Source: Posidonia oceanica (lineage: Eukaryota > Streptophyta > Magnoliopsida > Alismatales > Posidoniaceae). Taken from it: a stretch of 64,000 nucleotides of DNA. A program made the position numbers and the translations under genes. Shown here in pieces: positions 38,441 through 49,089 of the stretch. The notes under the pieces were generated by a model, which had not been told where the DNA came from, made no database searches, and saw nothing but the letters and a program-made list of their open reading frames with translations. Within the stretch, counting starts at the first letter, position 1; every line of letters starts with the position of its first letter. The stretch is from assembly GCA_037176725.1 (NCBI GenBank), contig JAZBRS010000076.1:119555001-119619000 (forward strand). Direction: 5' to 3'.

Positions 38441-41400
38441 TAAACTGCCGGCGGTGGCCGGCACTGTAGCGGTGAACCACCGGCGCCCACCACCACCGGC
38501 ACAGGAGGGCTGCGGAGGTGCGGGAGGGGGGAGACCATCGCCGGCGACTGCACGGAGCGCTGGAGATCGTCGGGGGACCGTTCCACTGACTGGAACGTCC
38601 GGGAGACGGGAGGCCGGCGCCGGAGAAGAAGGACTGACCGGCGAGTTGCAGTCGGAGTAGGAGAGCCGGAGAGCTGATTCTGGTTGGTGGAAAAGCAGCA
38701 GAGGGAGGAGAGAGAGCGGAGGAGGTGAAGAATTACCTTTTCGCGTGTCTGGTGCGTCCTCCCGACCTCAGCAGTGCCGGAGCTGGTCGACGGCGTCTGT
38801 CCAGTCGCTGCGGCGATCGCCAGCTGCCCACGGAGGTCTGGATCTTCTCAGGGGGTGCTGCTGGTGCTTCTCGGTCGATCAGACGGAGGTTCTGCAGCTC
38901 GACAGAAGATCCGGCGCTTTTGGGTTCTCAGAAAGGAACCGGAGATGGAGGGAGGCTGTTGCTACTCGTCCGGTGGAGTGGAGCCCTCCGGGAGGTAGCT
39001 GGAGGTCTGGAGAGTCGATTCGGATGATTGGCTTGGATTTCTGGAGAGTGTGGTGTGAGATAGGAGATTGGGTTCGTTTCTGGTCTGAAGGAGGGGTAAG
39101 TGTTTGTTGTGGAGTTTGTGGTCTGTGGTGGAGGATAGGGCTGAAGGTCAGGTGCTTCTGAAAGGTGGAGGTCAGGCGAGTAACTTAGGAAGATTTGGGG
39201 AGAAATGGAGTTCAGTGGTGGTGGGAATTCCGAAATGGGTTGGAGTTGGCTTCTGTTGGTGCTCTGCGGTGGGTTCAGGTGAACTGGGGTGGTTTTGAGG
39301 GGTGGAATGGCCGGGAAATGGTGGGAGGGGATTGCTGGTTTTCTGGGTGAACTTGGGGGATCAAAATGGAAGGGACTTCGAGGCTGGAATGGGCTGGTTT
39401 CAGGGGAGAAAGAAGGGGAAGTTCTACTGAAAATCAGAGGGAGAAGAAAGGGGAGTTTGCTTGGGAATTCTCTGGATTTCTCAGCTTTCTCTCTCGGACG
39501 GCAAAAAAGGCAATGAAGGGGGTCGAATGGCTGGCTTTTATCAGGAGGAGGCTGGCTACTGGCGCGCTGGGAATTTTTGAATTCAACCGGCGGCCACTGC
39601 AGCAGAGGAGACTGATGCCGGCGAGACGACAGGCATTGATTGCCTCCCGGAAAGCCGCTGAGATGAAGGAGGAGCGGCGAGCTGCTGTAGACGACGGGAT
39701 GGATGCTTGAAATTCAAATGGTGGAGGGAGCACTGCAGCAGCTGCTCGCGGGAGAGAAAAAAAATGGTGGAAAACACAGAATGGAGAAGGAAGAAGAAGG
39801 AGGAGAAGGCCGGACTGTGGGCCGAAAAAGAAAAAAGAAAAGAAATAAAGGAGGAAGGGAGAAACGGGCCAATGGGCCCAGTAAGGAAGAAAAGGAAAGA
39901 AAAATGGGAAAGAAGGAAGAAAGAGAGGGAAAAGTGGGGAAATAAAATAAGTAAAAAAGAACTAAAAATAAATAAAAATATTAGAAAGGTTGTGATGTGA
40001 ATTAGGATTTTAATTACATTTTTTAATGGCCATTTTGGGTTGATTAGTGTGTTTTGGGCTTGATTAGGGTTTTAAGGTTTTGGTTTTGCTTTTAATTAGT
40101 TTTCACTTGATTAAATGTTTGTTAAACTCTTTTTAAATTATTTTAAAAATTGTGTTTCCCTTGTTAGATACTTGGGACATTGATTAGGATTTTTTAGGAA
40201 TTATTTTCGTATTAGTCAGGATTGGTTTTAGGTTTTAAGTCTTAGTCTTCTAGGGTTTTCTTTTCTTAAGTCTTTCAAATTATGTTTTAATTTTCATTTG
40301 TTAATTTTTCTTGAAGTTTTTAGTTAGATTTTTCTGGTTTGATGGGTGTTTTTAAGTCTTTTAAATGTGTGTTTTTTTTCTTCTTTTCCTTTTAATTAAG
40401 TTTTAATTTGTTTTTCCTTAGGTTTGTTAGGTTAAGTCTTTTGCTTCTTTAATTACTTGTTTTAATGTTTGTTTTTTGATTCTTCTTTTTAATGTTTGTT
40501 TTTTAATTCTTCTGATGAGGTTTTCACTTTTGGTGGGTTCTGATTTCATTTTAGTTTTTTTCTTGATTTTTCAGTGTTTTCTTTTGATTTGTTTTGCATT
40601 TTTTAGCTCACATGCTTGGTTTTCCTTCTAGCTTGATTTAGTTAAGTTTAGGTTTTTAATTGCTTGTTTAATGTTGTTTAATTGTTTTTCTTAGGGTTCT
40701 GACTTGTTTCTTTTATGTTTTGGGGTTTTACAGATTTTTAGGGGTTTTTATGGATTTTTTGCAAGAGAAAGAAAGGGGAAAAGAGAAAGAAGAAGAGAAG
40801 GGAAAAAGGAAGAATAAAGGGAAAAGAGATGAGTTGAAGGAAAAGGATTTTTTGAAAATTAGGGAAAGTGTTAAAAATAAAGTAAAAATAGGAATAAGAT
40901 AGAGGAAGAATAGAAGCACAGAGGGGGCCCACAGCCAGACCAGAGAAAGGGTAAGAAGGGGATGAAAAGAGAGATGATAATCAGGAGAGAGAGAGGGGAG
41001 AGAAAATGATAATCCCGGAGAGAGAAAAGGATAATTTGGGTGAATGGAGGTCTTAAAGGTCTTGGAATGGGATGAAAATTGGTGAGTGGGCAGTCTAGGG
41101 TTTGAGGTGTTGGTTCTGAAGTTTTGGTTTGATTCTAAGAAGGCTTTGGAAGGGTTTTAAGGTGTAGAAAAAGGGGAGTTTTACCTAGGTTTTCTAGGGT
41201 TTTTGGGAATGGTCTAGGTTTGGAAATTTCTAGGTTCTTGGGTAGGCTTGCTAAGTGGGTGTTGGTGGGTTTTCCTATGGATTTTGGCTAGGTTTTGAGC
41301 TTGGGAAGAGGGGTAAAGGCTTAGGTCAAGTTGGCTGGTTTTGAAGGGTAAAGAAGAGGGTTAGGGTTTGGTTTTGGGTTAGGTTTGAGTCCAGCAATCA

Positions 41401-41452
41401 CCAGGAGGGCTCCAAATGGTCCAAGCCTGCCAAGATGGGATGTCAATAGATG

Positions 41453-41461
41453 CCCCTCCCT
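41453..41461 (-). promoter_or_regulatory. Candidate polypurine tract
   Basis: On the coding strand the sequence just before the 3' LTR reads CTCAGGGAGGGGCATC and then the LTR. The AGGGAGGGG run is the obvious candidate for the plus-strand primer. It is separated from the LTR end by four non-purine-tract bases, which is slightly unusual. The LTR terminus itself is mutated here (TA for TG on this strand), so the exact border is uncertain by a few bases. Confidence 0.6.
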
Positions 41462-42020
41462 GAGCAAGGTCAAGCGGAGCGAGGCCGCTGCTTAGGGTTG
41501 ACGAGACACCCCATCTGACCGACGGGAGCAGCGATTTGCTATGGGCGTGAGCTACTTATTCGGCGGATGCACTGAAGATCGTAGCCCGTTGTCGCAATGC
41601 AAAATGCAGGGTGCAGATGGATGAATGCTAAGTGTGTAATGCGTGCTAATGCAAATGCAATGCAAGAGTTAGTACAAAAGTTAGCCAATTAGAAGAAAAT
41701 GCTGATGCTGTGCAAGTGAGGCCAATGATACTAAAGTAGTATGCAATGCTAGCTGAGAAGATGCAGAGATGATGCAAAAGAAAATGCTAAATGGACGCGA
41801 TGTGACGCAAGGATCTGGTAGGAAAGCCAGACTAGCGCGACAAGGCAAGGGAAAACAGGGTGCAGCTCGTCCCAGCCCGGGGAGCAAGCTAGCAGAAGAG
41901 AAAAGAGGGATGCGAGGGGAGAGGGGCCAACTCTCCTATCGCAAAAAAGGAGGTGCATGACTTTGCCTTCCTGGGGCAAGGCCACGCCAAAAAAGTGATA
42001 AGGTGACGGGCTTATCGTCC
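41462..42020 (-). other. Non-coding stretch between the PPT and the 27-bp minisatellite
   Basis: About 560 bp of element-internal DNA without a convincing ORF. It contains an A- and G-rich part with many ATGCAA words (41595-41800), similar in style to the LTR and leader. I recognise no gene, RNA or structured element. Confidence 0.6.
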
Positions 42021-43032
42021 TGATAGTTTACGGTCCTATCAACCGGGAGTGATAGTTTAGGTTATCAGCCTAGAGCGATAGTTTAGGTTATCAGCTTGGA
42101 GTGATAGTTTAGGTTATCAGCCTAGAGTGATAGTTTAGGTTATCAGCCTGGAGCAGTTGTGAGTGATAGTTACTGGATATCAGCCGTATAACATGGTTGT
42201 GTGGGATAGTTTACAGTCCTATCAACTGGCGCGATAGTTTACAGACCTATCAACTGGCGGATAGTTTACAGACCTATCAACTGGCGGATAGTTTACAGAC
42301 CTATCAACTGGAAGCCACAAACCATGAGTGATAGTTACTGGGTATCAGCCGTATAACGCAAATGCCGGATAGTTTACAGTCCTATCAACTGGAGCGATAG
42401 TTTACAGACCTATCAACTGGCGGATAGTTTACAGACCTATCAACTGGCGGATAGTTTACAGTCCTATCAACTGGAAACGGCATTGCGAGGGACAGTTACT
42501 GGGTGTCAGCCGTATAACATGATTGCGCGTGATAGTTTAGGATATCAGCCTAGCGATTGTTTACAGTCCTATCAACTGAAACGATAGTTTACAGTCCTAT
42601 CAACTGGCGGATAGTTTACAGGCCTATCAACTGGAACGCGCAATGATGAGGGATAGTTACTGGATATCAGCCGCATAATGCAATTGCTGGTGATAGTTTA
42701 GGATATCAGCCTAGCGATAGTTTACAGTCCTATCAACTGGTGGATAGTTTACAGACCTATCAACTAGCGGATAGTTTACAGACCTATCAACTGGGAACCG
42801 CAATTGCAAGGGATAGTTACTGGATGTCAGCCGTATAACACAACTGTGGGCCAACCATGGATCGGCCCAGATGATAGTTTAGGTTATCAGCCTGAGAGCA
42901 GATAGTTTAGGATATCAGCCTGAGCAGATAGTTTAGGATATCAGCCTGAGCAGATAGTTTAGGATATCAGCCTGAGAGTGCTTGATTGTTGATAGTTTAG
43001 GATATCAGCCTGAGAGTGCTTGATTGTTGATA
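42021..43032 (-). repeat. 27-bp minisatellite with two alternating unit types
   Basis: About 1 kb of tandem units that all begin GATAGTTTA. One type continues GGTTATCAGCCTAGAGT or similar; the other continues CAGACCTATCAACTGGCG. The second type measures exactly 27 bp between starts at 42260 and 42287. Every few units a longer spacer of the form TTACTGGATATCAGCCGTATAAC is inserted, so the array has its own higher-order rhythm. It lies in the region between integrase and 3' LTR, where Tat/Ogre elements are known to carry tandem repeats. Confidence 0.9.
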
Positions 43033-43605
43033 AGAGGGGACGAGATAATGATGAGAACTATTGCTAAAGAGGGGGTGAGATCATGATGAGAGTTATTGCT
43101 AAAGAGGGGATGAGGTCATGATGAGATTTATTGCTAAAGAGGGGATGAGATCATGATGAGAATTATTGCTAAAGAGGGGATGAGATCATGATGAGAATTA
43201 TTGCTAAAGAGGGGATGAGATCATGATGAGAATTATTGCTAAAGAGGGGATGAGATCATGATGAGAGTTATTGCTAAAGAGGGGATGAGGTCATGATGAG
43301 AATTATTGCTAAAGAGGGGATGAGATCATGATGAGAGTTATTGCTAAAGAGGGGATGAGGTCATGATGAGATTTATTGCTAAAGAGGGGATGTGATCATG
43401 ATGAGAATTATTGCTAAAGAGGGGATGAGATCATGATGAGAGTTATTGCTAAAGAGGGGATGAGATCATGATGAGAGTTATTGCTAAAGAGGGGATGAGA
43501 TCATGATGAGAATTATTGCTAAAGAGGAGATGAGGTCATGATGAGATAAAGAGGGGGATGAGGTAATGATGAGATAAAGAGGGGGATGAGGTAATGATGA
43601 GATAA
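43033..43605 (-). repeat. 35-bp minisatellite
   Basis: Tandem units of the form GGGGATGAGATCATGATGAG followed by AATTATTGCTAAAGA. The period is exactly 35 bp (43141 to 43176), with about 14 well-conserved units and shortened ones at the right end. The main variation is AGAATT, AGAGTT or AGATTT at one position and GAGATCATG versus GAGGTCATG at another. No coding potential is recognised. Confidence 0.92.
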
Positions 43606-43767
43606 AATCATCCTATGACACCAGGAATATCATAGGGGAAAGAGGGGAAGAATGATACCAAGGGGCGATCAAAAGATGCCCCTGGTGTCGGGATGACACC
43701 AGGGGCTGGCCAACGCGTCCTTGGCATCGAAAGCAGAGGGTGATGACAAGATTGTCGTGCTTGTCAG
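43606..43767 (-). other. Spacer between the 35-bp and 83-bp minisatellites
   Basis: About 160 bp with two short imperfect phrases about a 'gacaccagg' motif (around 43616 and 43684). No ORF and no recognisable element. Confidence 0.5.
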
Positions 43768-44738
43768 ACGAGTAGTTTGGGGTACCAGCCCGCTAGGGAC
43801 TCAGCTGAGGAGGATGACAGGTTGACGGACCTTTCGTCGAGCAGTTTGGGGTGCCAGCCCGCTGGAGACTCAGCTGGGGATGATCAGCTGAGGAGGATGA
43901 CAGATTGACGGACCTTTCGCCGAGTAGTTTGGGGTGCCAGCCCGCAGGGGACTCAACTGGGGATGATCAGCTGAGGAGGATGACAGGTTGACGGACCTTT
44001 CGCCGAGCAGTTTGGGGTGCCAGCCCGCTGGAGACTCAGCTGGGGATGATCAGCTGAGGAGGATGACAGGTTGACGGACCTTTCGCCGAGCAGTTTGGGG
44101 TGCCAGCCCGCAGGGGACTCAGCTGGGGATGATCAGCTGAGGAGGATGACAGGTTGACGGACCTTTCGCCGAGCAGTTTGGGGTGCCAGCCCGTAGGGGA
44201 CTCAGCTGGGGATGATCAGCTGAGGATGATCAGCTGAGGAGGATGACAGGTTGACGGACCTTTCGCCGAGCAGTTTGGGGTGCCAGCCCACAGGGGACTC
44301 AGCTGGGGATGATCAACTGAGGAGGATGACAGGTTGACGGACCTTTCGCCGAGCAGTTTGGGGTGCCAGCCTGCAGGGGACTCAGCTGGGGATGATCAGC
44401 TGAGGAGGATGACAGGTTGACGGACCTTTCACCGAGCAGTTTGGGGTGCCAGCCCGCAGGGGACTCAGCTGGGGATGATCAGCTGAGGAGGATGACAGGT
44501 TGACGGACCTTTCGCCGAGCAGTTTGGGGTGCCAGCCCGCAGGGGACTCAGTTGGGGATGATCAGCTGAGGAGGATGACAGGTTGACGGACCTCTCGCCG
44601 AGCAGTTTGGGGTGCCAGCCCGCAGGGGACTCAGCTGGGGATGATCAGTTGAGGAGGATGACAGGTTGACGGACCTTTCGCCGAGCAGTTTGGGGTGCCA
44701 GCCCGCAGGGGACTCAGCTGGGGATGATCAGCTGGGGA
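43768..44738 (-). repeat. 83-bp minisatellite
   Basis: About 11-12 tandem units containing GATGACAGGTTGACGGACC, then TTTCGCCGAGCAGTTTGGGG, then TGCCAGCCCGCAGGGGACTC and AGCTGGGGATGATCAGCTGA. The period is 83 bp (43981 to 44064). One unit near 44215 carries an extra copy of the GATGATCAGCTGAG segment. Units are highly similar, pointing to recent amplification or homogenisation within the element. Confidence 0.93.
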
Positions 44739-45016
44739 CGCCAGATGGCGTAGCTTGACGACGTGGGTCCGCAGAGGTTTTGGACTCTGGATTGGGTGCT
44801 GGGGACTTTGCTGCATTGTGATGGCTGCAAGTCTGGCCAGAGGGCATGAGATGATGATGATAATGAATATGCAATGCATTGAACAGTCTTGAAGTGCAAG
44901 CAGATAGCAGAAACAGTTTTTTTCATTGATAAAGCTTGATGAGTACAATGCCTGTGGCAGGCCAAAAGATGTACAGCATGACTTGAAAGAAGACCACATG
45001 ATGATTGCACAATGGC
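44739..45016 (-). other. Short non-coding stretch after the plant-mobile-domain-like ORF
   Basis: About 280 bp between the stop of the ORF at 45017 and the 83-bp minisatellite. No conserved ORF. In the element's orientation this would be 3' untranslated sequence of that ORF. Confidence 0.5.
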
Positions 45017-46285
45017 CTAGTCAGTCCGGGCCTTCTTCGACTGCCTGGAGTCGGGGAATAGGGGGCCGCCTGGCGGGACCTCAGAAATAGGCCAGAGCTC
45101 TCGGACTTCAGCTTCATATTCTGGGGTGCATCCTACACCTCTCACTGCTGCAATGTCTGTTGATTGGACCCCATGCTGTATCAGACTAGCGAGCTTCTTG
45201 GTCGGGGCAGTTGTGCTGAGAGGGTACATCTGTAGAAGCTCGGGCGTTGTACTGTCAATGAAGGCACCCTGCCGGAAGCCAAACTGGCGCATGACCCTGA
45301 TTGGATGGTACTCTACGCCCGCTGCGAAGCCTGGTAGAATGATCAGCCACGCGTCGCGCGCGCTGAAGAAGACAGTAAATGGCTCAGCTATAGAGGGGAC
45401 AATACGCCAAGTTATAGCGTTGTCAGTCAGTGCTGATAGCTTCTCGTATACTTCTTTGACGCTCTTTTCTGTCTTGGCATGGGTGCTGCTGCAGTAAGCT
45501 TCAAAGGCATGCACTTGAGGGCGCAAGAGGTTCGTCTCTAAGTGCGCGGTCAGCCAGACTTGTATGAGTGCTCCGCAACCGTGGAAGTGGCAGCAGCGAT
45601 GAGAGATGCGGTCCAGCCCGCGATAGGTCTCTGCCAGGACAACTGGTGCCAGGTCTATGTGCTGGGTCACCACAGTTAATGCAATTTCTGCAACCTCAAT
45701 GGCCACCGTTAGTCGGCCATGAGTAAAGATCAGCTCGCCTAGGAAGCGGATAACAAATCCTCGGAGCCACAGCTCATCTCCGAGTTCTGCGCGCTTGTTC
45801 ATGATATCATCGAAGTGCGCAAGGCGAAGCATAGGTTCAGGCCCACTGGTGCAGATTAGTTTCTATTGGCAGGTTCAAGTGGGGAGCCCAGTTAGCTGGC
45901 TCAGGACCTTGAGATATCCATCTCGCCTCATGAAAACAGGCGGCCCCAGGATCTTGGAAAAGCCGCAGATCCGACGCACCTCTTCCAGTGTAGGTGTCAG
46001 CTCAGTTTTGCCAAAGCGAAAGACATGGTGCGTCGGTTTCCAGAATCTTGCGGCGGCACATAGAAGGTGACGGCTGACTTCTACGTCAGCGGCCTTCAGC
46101 AGTTTAGTTGGGACCCCCCAGAGGCGCAGCTTCTCACAGTCTTCCTGAGTGAGCCTGCTGATCCATTCTCGCAGGGTTTCCGAGCAATGTGCGGGAGTCA
46201 GCAGAGTTGGGAAGCCCATTGCGCTGATCACAGAGACACAGGCTGATAGTTGCAGCGCTTGAAGGTACTTGCTATCAATAAACAG
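45017..46285 (-). pseudogene. Plant-mobile-domain (PMD / DUF7745-like) ORF captured in the retrotransposon, broken by two stops
   Basis: One reading frame, about 420 codons, open from after a TGA at 46286-46288 down to 45017, and interrupted only by TGA at 45875-45877 and TAG at 45863-45865. The segment before the breaks contains LREWISRL, then FWKPTHHVFRFGKTELTPTLEEVRRICGF written here only as FWKP, HVFRFG and TPTLEE. The segment after contains LILAETYR-like VLAETYRGLDRI and a CGALIQVWLTAHL-type helix. Fold-level landmarks of this kind (a Trp-rich helix, F-fG, L-TLEE, ILAetyrsL, LLqlW) match the plant mobile domain family, known from MAIN/MAIL1 and from many plant LTR elements. The role in transposons is unknown. 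The start codon is unclear, since no ATG clearly begins the family's usual N-terminus and an upstream TGA may be another mutation. Family assignment is by recognition only. Confidence 0.7.
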
Positions 46286-47749
46286 TCAGATCTCGCAGGT
46301 ATGTAATCATTGACAACAAGCAGAAGCTGAGACTGAAAATGTAGTTCCATATGCATCATAGCAGTCAATAACAGAACATAGCAATTAAGCACAAATAGGC
46401 AAGGGGATTATGCAGCAGTCTTGCGAACACGGGGGCGAGGGCCGGCAGGAGATCTGGACCAGCGCAGTTCGAGTGGCGTCGATATGCTCTGCTGGGGAGG
46501 AGTACTGTCTCAGGGCCGAAGTGCGTTGCAGAGCGGGAGAAATTGATAGGAAAAGGGATGATAGAAGAAGATGCATGTATGCATGATGCAGGTGATATGC
46601 TTATGAAGATGAGTAGTATGCTTAGATGAATGAGCATGCTTGGATAAATGAGTATGCTTGGATAGGTGAGTATGCCTGGATAGAATGAGTATGCTTGGAT
46701 GGGTGAGTATGCTTGGATGCCCTCAGCATAGGGAGTGCTTTGGTGCCAGCTACAAAGGAAGGGAGTGGTCCCTGACTCACTGGGCCCTACCTAGACTCTT
46801 GGCTTGCTGGTGGCGCTCCGGAACAGGTGTTGGCATTGTACAGGTGGTGCTGTGATGAGGACAGGCCATTTGGCCAAACTCTCAAGACCTACACCTATTC
46901 TTTCAGCTCTCTTTTTTGATTGATTTCTCCCTCATAGGTATGCAGTCTTTCTCTGCCCCTAGCCAGGAGAAGGGTGAGTGTTCGCTCTTGAAGGGATGTG
47001 GTAGATTCTTTTAAGCTCGACATGCTAGGGGTCTCTAGTGAAGCATGGGGGATAATGGTGCCTGTGTTTTTTGGGCTGGATTTTTTTCTTCTTCTTTTTT
47101 TGTTTGTTGTTTCCTTTTTTTTTTTTTCTTTGCTTGCTTTTTTCCTTTTTTTTTTTGGTTTTTGTTCTATCTCTTTTCTTTCTTTTTTTTTGCTTGTTGT
47201 TTTGCTTTTCTCTTTTTTTTTTCAGGCTTTTGCTATCCCCATTTTGGTGGCAAAAGGAGGGTGTTTGAAATGTAATGGATTTAGGTTTTGGGTCTGCTGT
47301 GTGATGGGTAGAAGGAGCAGGGTTAGATTGCACACCCCTATCTCTAGGGCCGGCTTCTGTCTTCGTCTTCTGTTCCTTGGATGTGCCCAAACCTAGGTGT
47401 TTACTCTCACTTTTTCCAGACTCACATCCTAACATTTTTTCTCCCTCAGAGGTGTATGTCCTTGCGAGATTAGGCGGTTCGCCTGTCCTCGTTGGTGGTG
47501 GCTCCCTCACTAGCTAAGACATCTGAGTAGTGCTAGGTGAGGTAGGGTGACTCTTTCCAGAGCAGGCAAGCACTTCCGATTTTCATCACCGGGCAAAAGA
47601 TACAATGCTTGAGAGGATGACGATGATGATTTCGGAGAGAGAGAATGCAAGAGTTGAAAGGATGACGATGATGATTTGAAAAGATGTGGCAGGAGGCAAG
47701 AATGCGAGTGCAAGTGGGAGAAGAGCATCTGCAACGGGGCCACTTTCGG
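46286..47749 (-). other. Integrase-to-PMD spacer with poly-A-rich tract
   Basis: About 1.46 kb without a convincing gene. At 47077-47223 the plus strand is extremely T-rich (A-rich on the coding strand) with runs of 8-12. At 46600-46725 the phrase GAGTATGCTTGGATAG repeats five to six times at about 18-30 bp spacing. The frame of the integrase stays open for 77 codons past its TAG (to 47510), giving a serine-rich sequence that looks like chance. Lysine-rich and phenylalanine-rich ORFs over the A/T tract are compositional artefacts. Confidence 0.6.
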
Positions 47750-48800
47750 CTACTGATAGTACTTCTTTAGATAGCAGAGGTTGACGGGCTCAGACTGCTC
47801 GACCCGGTCCATATCCTCAAGAGTTGCAGCGCCTCTCGAAAAGATCTGCTTGACCACGAAGGGGCCACGCCAGTTGGGTCGGAATTTCCCTCGACCGTCA
47901 GGCAAATGAATGGCGCGCAAGACAAGGTCCCCTGGCCGAAAGTTTCTGGGCTGGACCTTTTTCAAGAATGCTCTGGCCATCCGCTTCTGATAGCAGTGAG
48001 CATTGTGCATAGCTTGCAGTCTGCGCTCATCAATTAAGTTCAGTTGGATGCAGCGGTCTTCGACCCATTCTGCCTCTTCCAACCCAGCTTCTCGTAGGAT
48101 CCGCAGAGAGGGGATCTCTACTTCAACAGGCAACACCGCTTCCATTCCGTACACCAGAGAGTACGGGGTGGCTCCTGTAGAGGTCCGGATTGATGTCCTG
48201 TACGCCCAGAGTGCGTACGGGAGCTTGTCGTGCCAATCCTTGTGGGTTTCTGCCATTTTCTTCAGAATCTTGACAATGTTCTTGTTTGCAGACTCCACGG
48301 CTCCGTTCATCTGTGGCCGATAGGGCGAGGATCGATGATGCTTGATCTTGAGATTTTGCAGGAATTCCTCGATCCTTTTGGCAATGAAGTTTGTGCCATT
48401 ATCAGAGATGACTGAGTGCGGGACCCCATATCGGGCGACGATATTGTTTTTGATAAATTTTTCTGTTGCCACAGCGGTGACTGTCCTTTAAGAGGCTGCT
48501 TCCACCCACTTGGTAAAGTAATCGATCACTACCAGAATGTAACGATGACCATTTGAAGCAGCAGGGTGGATGGCGCCAATGACATCGATCCCCCCAGGTG
48601 GAGAAAGGCCACGGCGAGGACATGTTGTGCAGCTGATGTGGAGGGGCCTTGATGAAGTTACCATGAATCTGACAGTTGTGGCATCTACGCACGAACCGGC
48701 AGCAGTCGGCTTCCATGGTCTGCCAGAAATATCCTTGAAGCATGATCTTCTTGGTCAGGAGGACGTCGTTCATGTGCGGGCCACAGGTCCCCGCATGCAT
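47750..48800 (-). pseudogene. int: Integrase (zinc finger, core, C-terminal GPF module), frameshifted
   Basis: Inserts element cDNA into the genome. The N-terminal zinc finger is intact: H and H at about 48797 and 48776, and CHNC within CRFVRRCHNC near 48672-48683. The catalytic core follows after PWPFSTWG. A run of six C on the plus strand (48590-48595), one base longer than the frame requires, shifts the frame exactly before the expected first catalytic Asp. In the shifted frame the core continues, then meets a TAA at 48488-48490, and is open again from there to 47750. The last ORF has the second Asp in SDNGTNF and the Glu in NGAVESANK, spaced D-x35-E, and then the FRPNWRGPF module typical of gypsy integrases. 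It ends YLKKYYQ plus TAG, a normal end. As read, no full-length integrase can be made. Confidence 0.93.
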
Positions 48801-49089
48801 TTGGAGCATCAGCGTGTTAGCCTCCGATTTGTCCAGGCAGCGTAGTAGCATCTGATTGTATGACCTTCTGTACAGTTGCCCAGCCCCCAACACATATTTT
48901 GACGCCAGACGCGCCAGAGTTCTCTTGTCTGCTGCTGCGGTATCGGGAGGAAAGCTGCCAGACTCTAGGAAAGATTTTATATCTCGATACCAGGGCTGCT
49001 CCTCTACCGGATCCGCCTCTTCTATGTTCAGGCAATATGCAGGCTGCTCAATGCGAGTAACGGATACATCCACTGCGCCGTCTTCAGAT

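Larger units (their letters stand above)
35813..41448 (-). repeat. Left LTR (3' LTR in coding orientation), 5,636 bp
   Basis: Begins TGTAGCGATCCCGATCGG and ends TGTCAATA. Compared with the right LTR I count about 39 substitutions and three indels (1 bp, 1 bp and 12 bp near 36238), or about 99.3 percent identity. The inner terminus reads TA where the right copy has the canonical CA. Going up in coordinates the LTR contains a short-repeat, purine-rich part (about 36.4-36.8 kb), an A-rich degenerate repeat (37.4-38.4 kb), a GC-rich gene-like part (38.45-39.05 kb and 39.56-39.75 kb), a purine-rich stretch (39.76-39.97 kb), and a T-rich part (39.97-40.74 kb). Short ORFs exist on both strands, but none resembles a family I know. 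U3, R and U5 cannot be delimited by eye. Confidence 0.95.

Noticed and set aside
43768..44738. Regularly spaced repeats resembling a CRISPR array
   Set aside because: Units of 83 bp are contiguous, without unique spacers, and the sequence is plant nuclear DNA. It is an ordinary minisatellite.
45126..45497. 123-codon ORF on the plus strand opposite the PMD-like frame
   Set aside because: Shadow of the minus-strand coding frame; no recognisable features of its own.
47025..47510. Lys-rich ORF (minus) and Phe-rich ORFs (plus) around 47000-47400
   Set aside because: Artefacts of the T-rich tract at 47077-47223.
47510..47749. Possible C-terminal extension of integrase past its TAG
   Set aside because: The frame stays open for 77 codons but is Ser/Leu-rich without similarity, and YLKKYY plus a few residues is the usual end of Tat integrases.
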